This document shows, piece by piece, positions 61,924-64,000 of a stretch of 64,000 bases of DNA. The notes below the pieces were generated by a model. That model did not search any database. It saw only the letters and a list, made by a program, of their open reading frames with translations, and was not told the origin of the DNA. The stretch lies in NCBI GenBank assembly GCA_023376005.1, contig CM042152.1, positions 89,124,187 through 89,188,186 on the forward strand, in the 5' to 3' direction. Positions within the stretch are counted from its first letter, which is position 1, and each line of letters starts with the position of its first letter. The stretch is from Doryteuthis pealeii. Lineage: Eukaryota; Mollusca; Cephalopoda; Myopsida; Loliginidae. The translations under genes were made by a program, and so were the position numbers.

Positions 61924-62030
61924 CACCTCCTTTAGCCTAATGGTTAGCAAGTTAGCTGAGCAGACCATTCTTACTGGGTGCCCCATACTTCTGGCCTTGT
62001 GCCACATCTAAGATTAGTAAATAACTATAA
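61924..62030 (+). repeat. tRNA-derived SINE (type 3), second copy
   Basis: CTCCTTTAGCCTAATGGTTA (A-box), then CCCCATACTTCTGGCCTTGT. The B-box is partly deleted. Confidence 0.7.
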
Positions 62031-62207
62031 TTACTGTATTTAGTTAGGCAGTATTAATTTAAAAAGCTGTTATATTTATTGCTAACCTTGACAGTGACCG
62101 GCCATTGAAATACTTGAACCAATGTTTTTTTGTGTTGATCCCATCTCTGAAGGCATTCAAAATGGTTCATGAAGGGAAGATGTATTGAATACTTTACAAT
62201 AAAGTAA

Positions 62208-62437
62208 AGTTGTCGGGGTGGCCTAAAGTCGGTATCAGCCAGACAGTGAGGGAGTCTATCCCCTTTTCACTAGCGCTAGACCAAGGAGATTGTTTTTGGT
62301 GTCTGAGGTGGAGCGCCACACCTACAATCTGCTCCTCACTTTATTACTCATAGGCTGAGTTGGCAAGAGTTGGTATTGAACCAGGAACTTTAGGGTTCCT
62401 AGCTGAACCCACTACTGACTGAGCTAAACCGGCCCCA
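62208..62437 (-). repeat. tRNA-Lys-type SINE (type 2), full length
   Basis: Minus strand: GGGGCCGGTTTAGCTCAGTC head (A-box), body with AGCGCTAGTGAAAAGGGGAT, 3' end near GGCCACCCCGACAACTTTAC. Confidence 0.85.
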
Positions 62438-62486
62438 TGAGTGCTAAATGGAGTACAGCATGCAAGTTTTTATTTTTTTTATTTTC

Positions 62487-62962
62487 ACCTATACTGTTGT
62501 TGGATCGATGGAGTAGGAAAGTATTATTCATTGCTTTTGTTGGATTGTCCTCGTAGTATAGGCTATTGAAGTCAGTCAGTCAGTCAGTCAGTCTACTATT
62601 GGTTTGAACAACAGCAACTGGCCAAGCACAACTGATCCAGTGTCAAGACAACTGGTACTTATGGGAATTCAGAATAGTCCACTCATGCATTTGGGTGATT
62701 CCATTCCTTGAGTCCTGATTGGCTGCTTGGTTTGTATGATGTTCTGAGGCTTCATAAATAACCTGCCACTTTGCAGTAGTCTTTGCAGCAAATCAGGTTT
62801 GTATTAATTTACGACTGCTTGCTGCCTTGTCTTACCAATTTGACAGTAATTGGAACTAGTATGATTATTCTATTTATTTTCCCCTATACTGTTATTGGAT
62901 TGATAGAGTATGAAAGTATTATTCATTACTTTTGTAGGATTGTCCTCGTGGTATAAGCCATA
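62487..62962 (-). repeat. Repeat family D flanked by an 80-bp direct repeat
   Basis: The core (62555-62870) is the reverse of 35820-36130. CCTATACTGTTGTTGGATCG...GATTGTCCTCGTAGTATA (62490-62562) recurs as CCTATACTGTTATTGGATTG...GATTGTCCTCGTGGTATA (62884-62955). The arrangement looks like a tandem duplication around the core. A (CAGT)n run is at 62573-62592. Confidence 0.65.
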
Positions 62963-63879
62963 GACAACTTCCTGTTTGAAATATATATCAATTTGACATT
63001 ACATTCTATGAAAGATGGATCTTCCAAGTGTTATAAAAATCTTAGCCTGTATGAACCATTTAATTTGAAGTTTGCCTGCAGGAATGATCCATCTTATGAC
63101 TGTCAGTGAAAACTGGATTATGAGTAATCTTTATTAAACTCAGGAACGGATACCAACCGTTTCAGAGTTTAAAAGTTTTATTTTCTGTATTGCCATTTAG
63201 CATGTCAAACCTTCTAGCAACTTTTCTGTTCGATCAGGAAGCAACCCTAGTTTTTTTTTTGTTTCAATTTTTTTGAGTGGCCAATTTCGACCAAAAGCAA
63301 AATTCAATTATTTTACTTCTCATTTGAAATTCAAATCTTAAAACCCAAAAGAAAAGAAAAAGAAAAAGAATTGAAAATACATGTTTATAATTATGAATTG
63401 TCTGAATTCTGGAAGAAATTATTAGAAAAAAAAAGAAGAAAAAAAAAACTAACTTCTAACTTTCCATGATTGTTTCACATTTCATCCTTTCTTTTTGTTG
63501 TTTTAGGAATTTAATTAATCTTAGCAATGTAATTAATCTGTTTATCTCATAATCCATTTGGTTACACAATCACTTCTGCCATTAACAATATAAAAAAAAA
63601 AAGATTTAAATTTCATTCTAATTTTTTACCACAAAAAAAAAAAATCAATAAACATTAATTTTTCCATGTTTTTCATTGGATTTTTTAAAACCCTTTTTTA
63701 ATCATTTCATTGCAGCTTTAAATATTTCCCTGGGTTTAATTTTCTACATAATTAAATTTGTTGAAAACCAAATGTTTGTTAGAGCAAAAGAATTATGATT
63801 TAAATTCTTATCGTTTCGGGTTCAGATTTTAATATATTACACATATAATGACCATGTATATGTAAAGACATATATATAT
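62963..63879. other. No gene recognised
   Basis: AT-rich with many poly-A/T runs. Nothing coding. Confidence 0.6.
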
Positions 63880-64000
63880 ATATGTAAAGAAAGGAGGAGA
63901 AAGAAAAAAGAAAAAAGAGAAGAGGAAAAAAAAGAAAGAAAAAAAATATAACCATACAAAAAAAGACTGAAGCACATACATTTCTGATAACCGTCTCTGA
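63880..64000 (-). repeat. Dispersed repeat family A, cut by window end
   Basis: AAGAAAGGAGGAGAAAGAAA to GCACATACATTTCTGATAAC, as at 28989-29100. The last bases CTCTGA reach the point where a CTGAAGA core stands in the other copies. Confidence 0.7.

Overview
This is eukaryotic, non-coding, repeat-dense DNA. I found no intact host gene. Every protein-like stretch I can recognise belongs to a transposable element. The best guess for the source is a mollusc, most likely a coleoid cephalopod such as an octopus. The reasons are very long (TA)n tracts, several tRNA-derived SINE families including a tRNA-Lys-headed type like those described in octopus and squid, and RTE-like, Penelope-like, mariner/Tc1, Helitron and Gypsy remnants packed together. 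The species call is an inference from repeat content only.

Layout. 1-3.5 kb: Penelope-like reverse transcriptase pieces on the minus strand, split by SINEs and a mariner-like element with internal tandem copies. 3.5-7.4 kb: solo LTRs, a Helitron 5' part and a fold-back element with a hammerhead-like core. 7.45-10.14 kb: the largest coding relic, a 5'-truncated RTE-like LINE (reverse transcriptase and APE endonuclease), abutting a five-to-six-unit tandem array with (CT)n spacers up to 11.98 kb. 12-18 kb: fold-back elements between (TA)n tracts, two of them carrying hammerhead-like cores in their arms. 18-25 kb: LINE tails, a long-TIR element in two copies (13.07 and 19.98 kb), a solo LTR, an element with an 8-bp target duplication, and two mariner relics. 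27-30.5 kb: hammerhead family members, palindromes and a complete non-autonomous Helitron. 31-38.3 kb: three solo LTRs, a 5S rRNA-like fragment and a 705-bp internally deleted Gypsy element with both LTRs. 38-50 kb: a cluster of hammerhead ribozyme candidates (41.5, 43.1, 47.3, 50.1 kb), two of them next to tRNA-like heads, another complete Helitron, and an LTR whose empty site is still visible nearby. 50-64 kb: LTR mosaics, a 16-unit 77-bp array of palindromes, a 180-bp array, a dead Tc1 transposase, a Ginger-like element and more SINEs.

The most interesting signal is a set of type I hammerhead ribozyme candidates. Stem I differs in sequence from copy to copy but keeps its base pairing, and the CUGANGA and GAAA cores and an NUH cleavage site are kept. 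Some follow tRNA-like heads, one lies in a dimer-like direct repeat, others lie in arms of inverted repeats, and a related 125-bp unit sits in a SINE with an 8-bp target duplication. Together they suggest small, mobile, ribozyme-bearing retroelements, either retrozyme-like or parts of Penelope-like elements. Coordinates of repeat edges are by eye and may be off by several bases, except where a target duplication fixes them.
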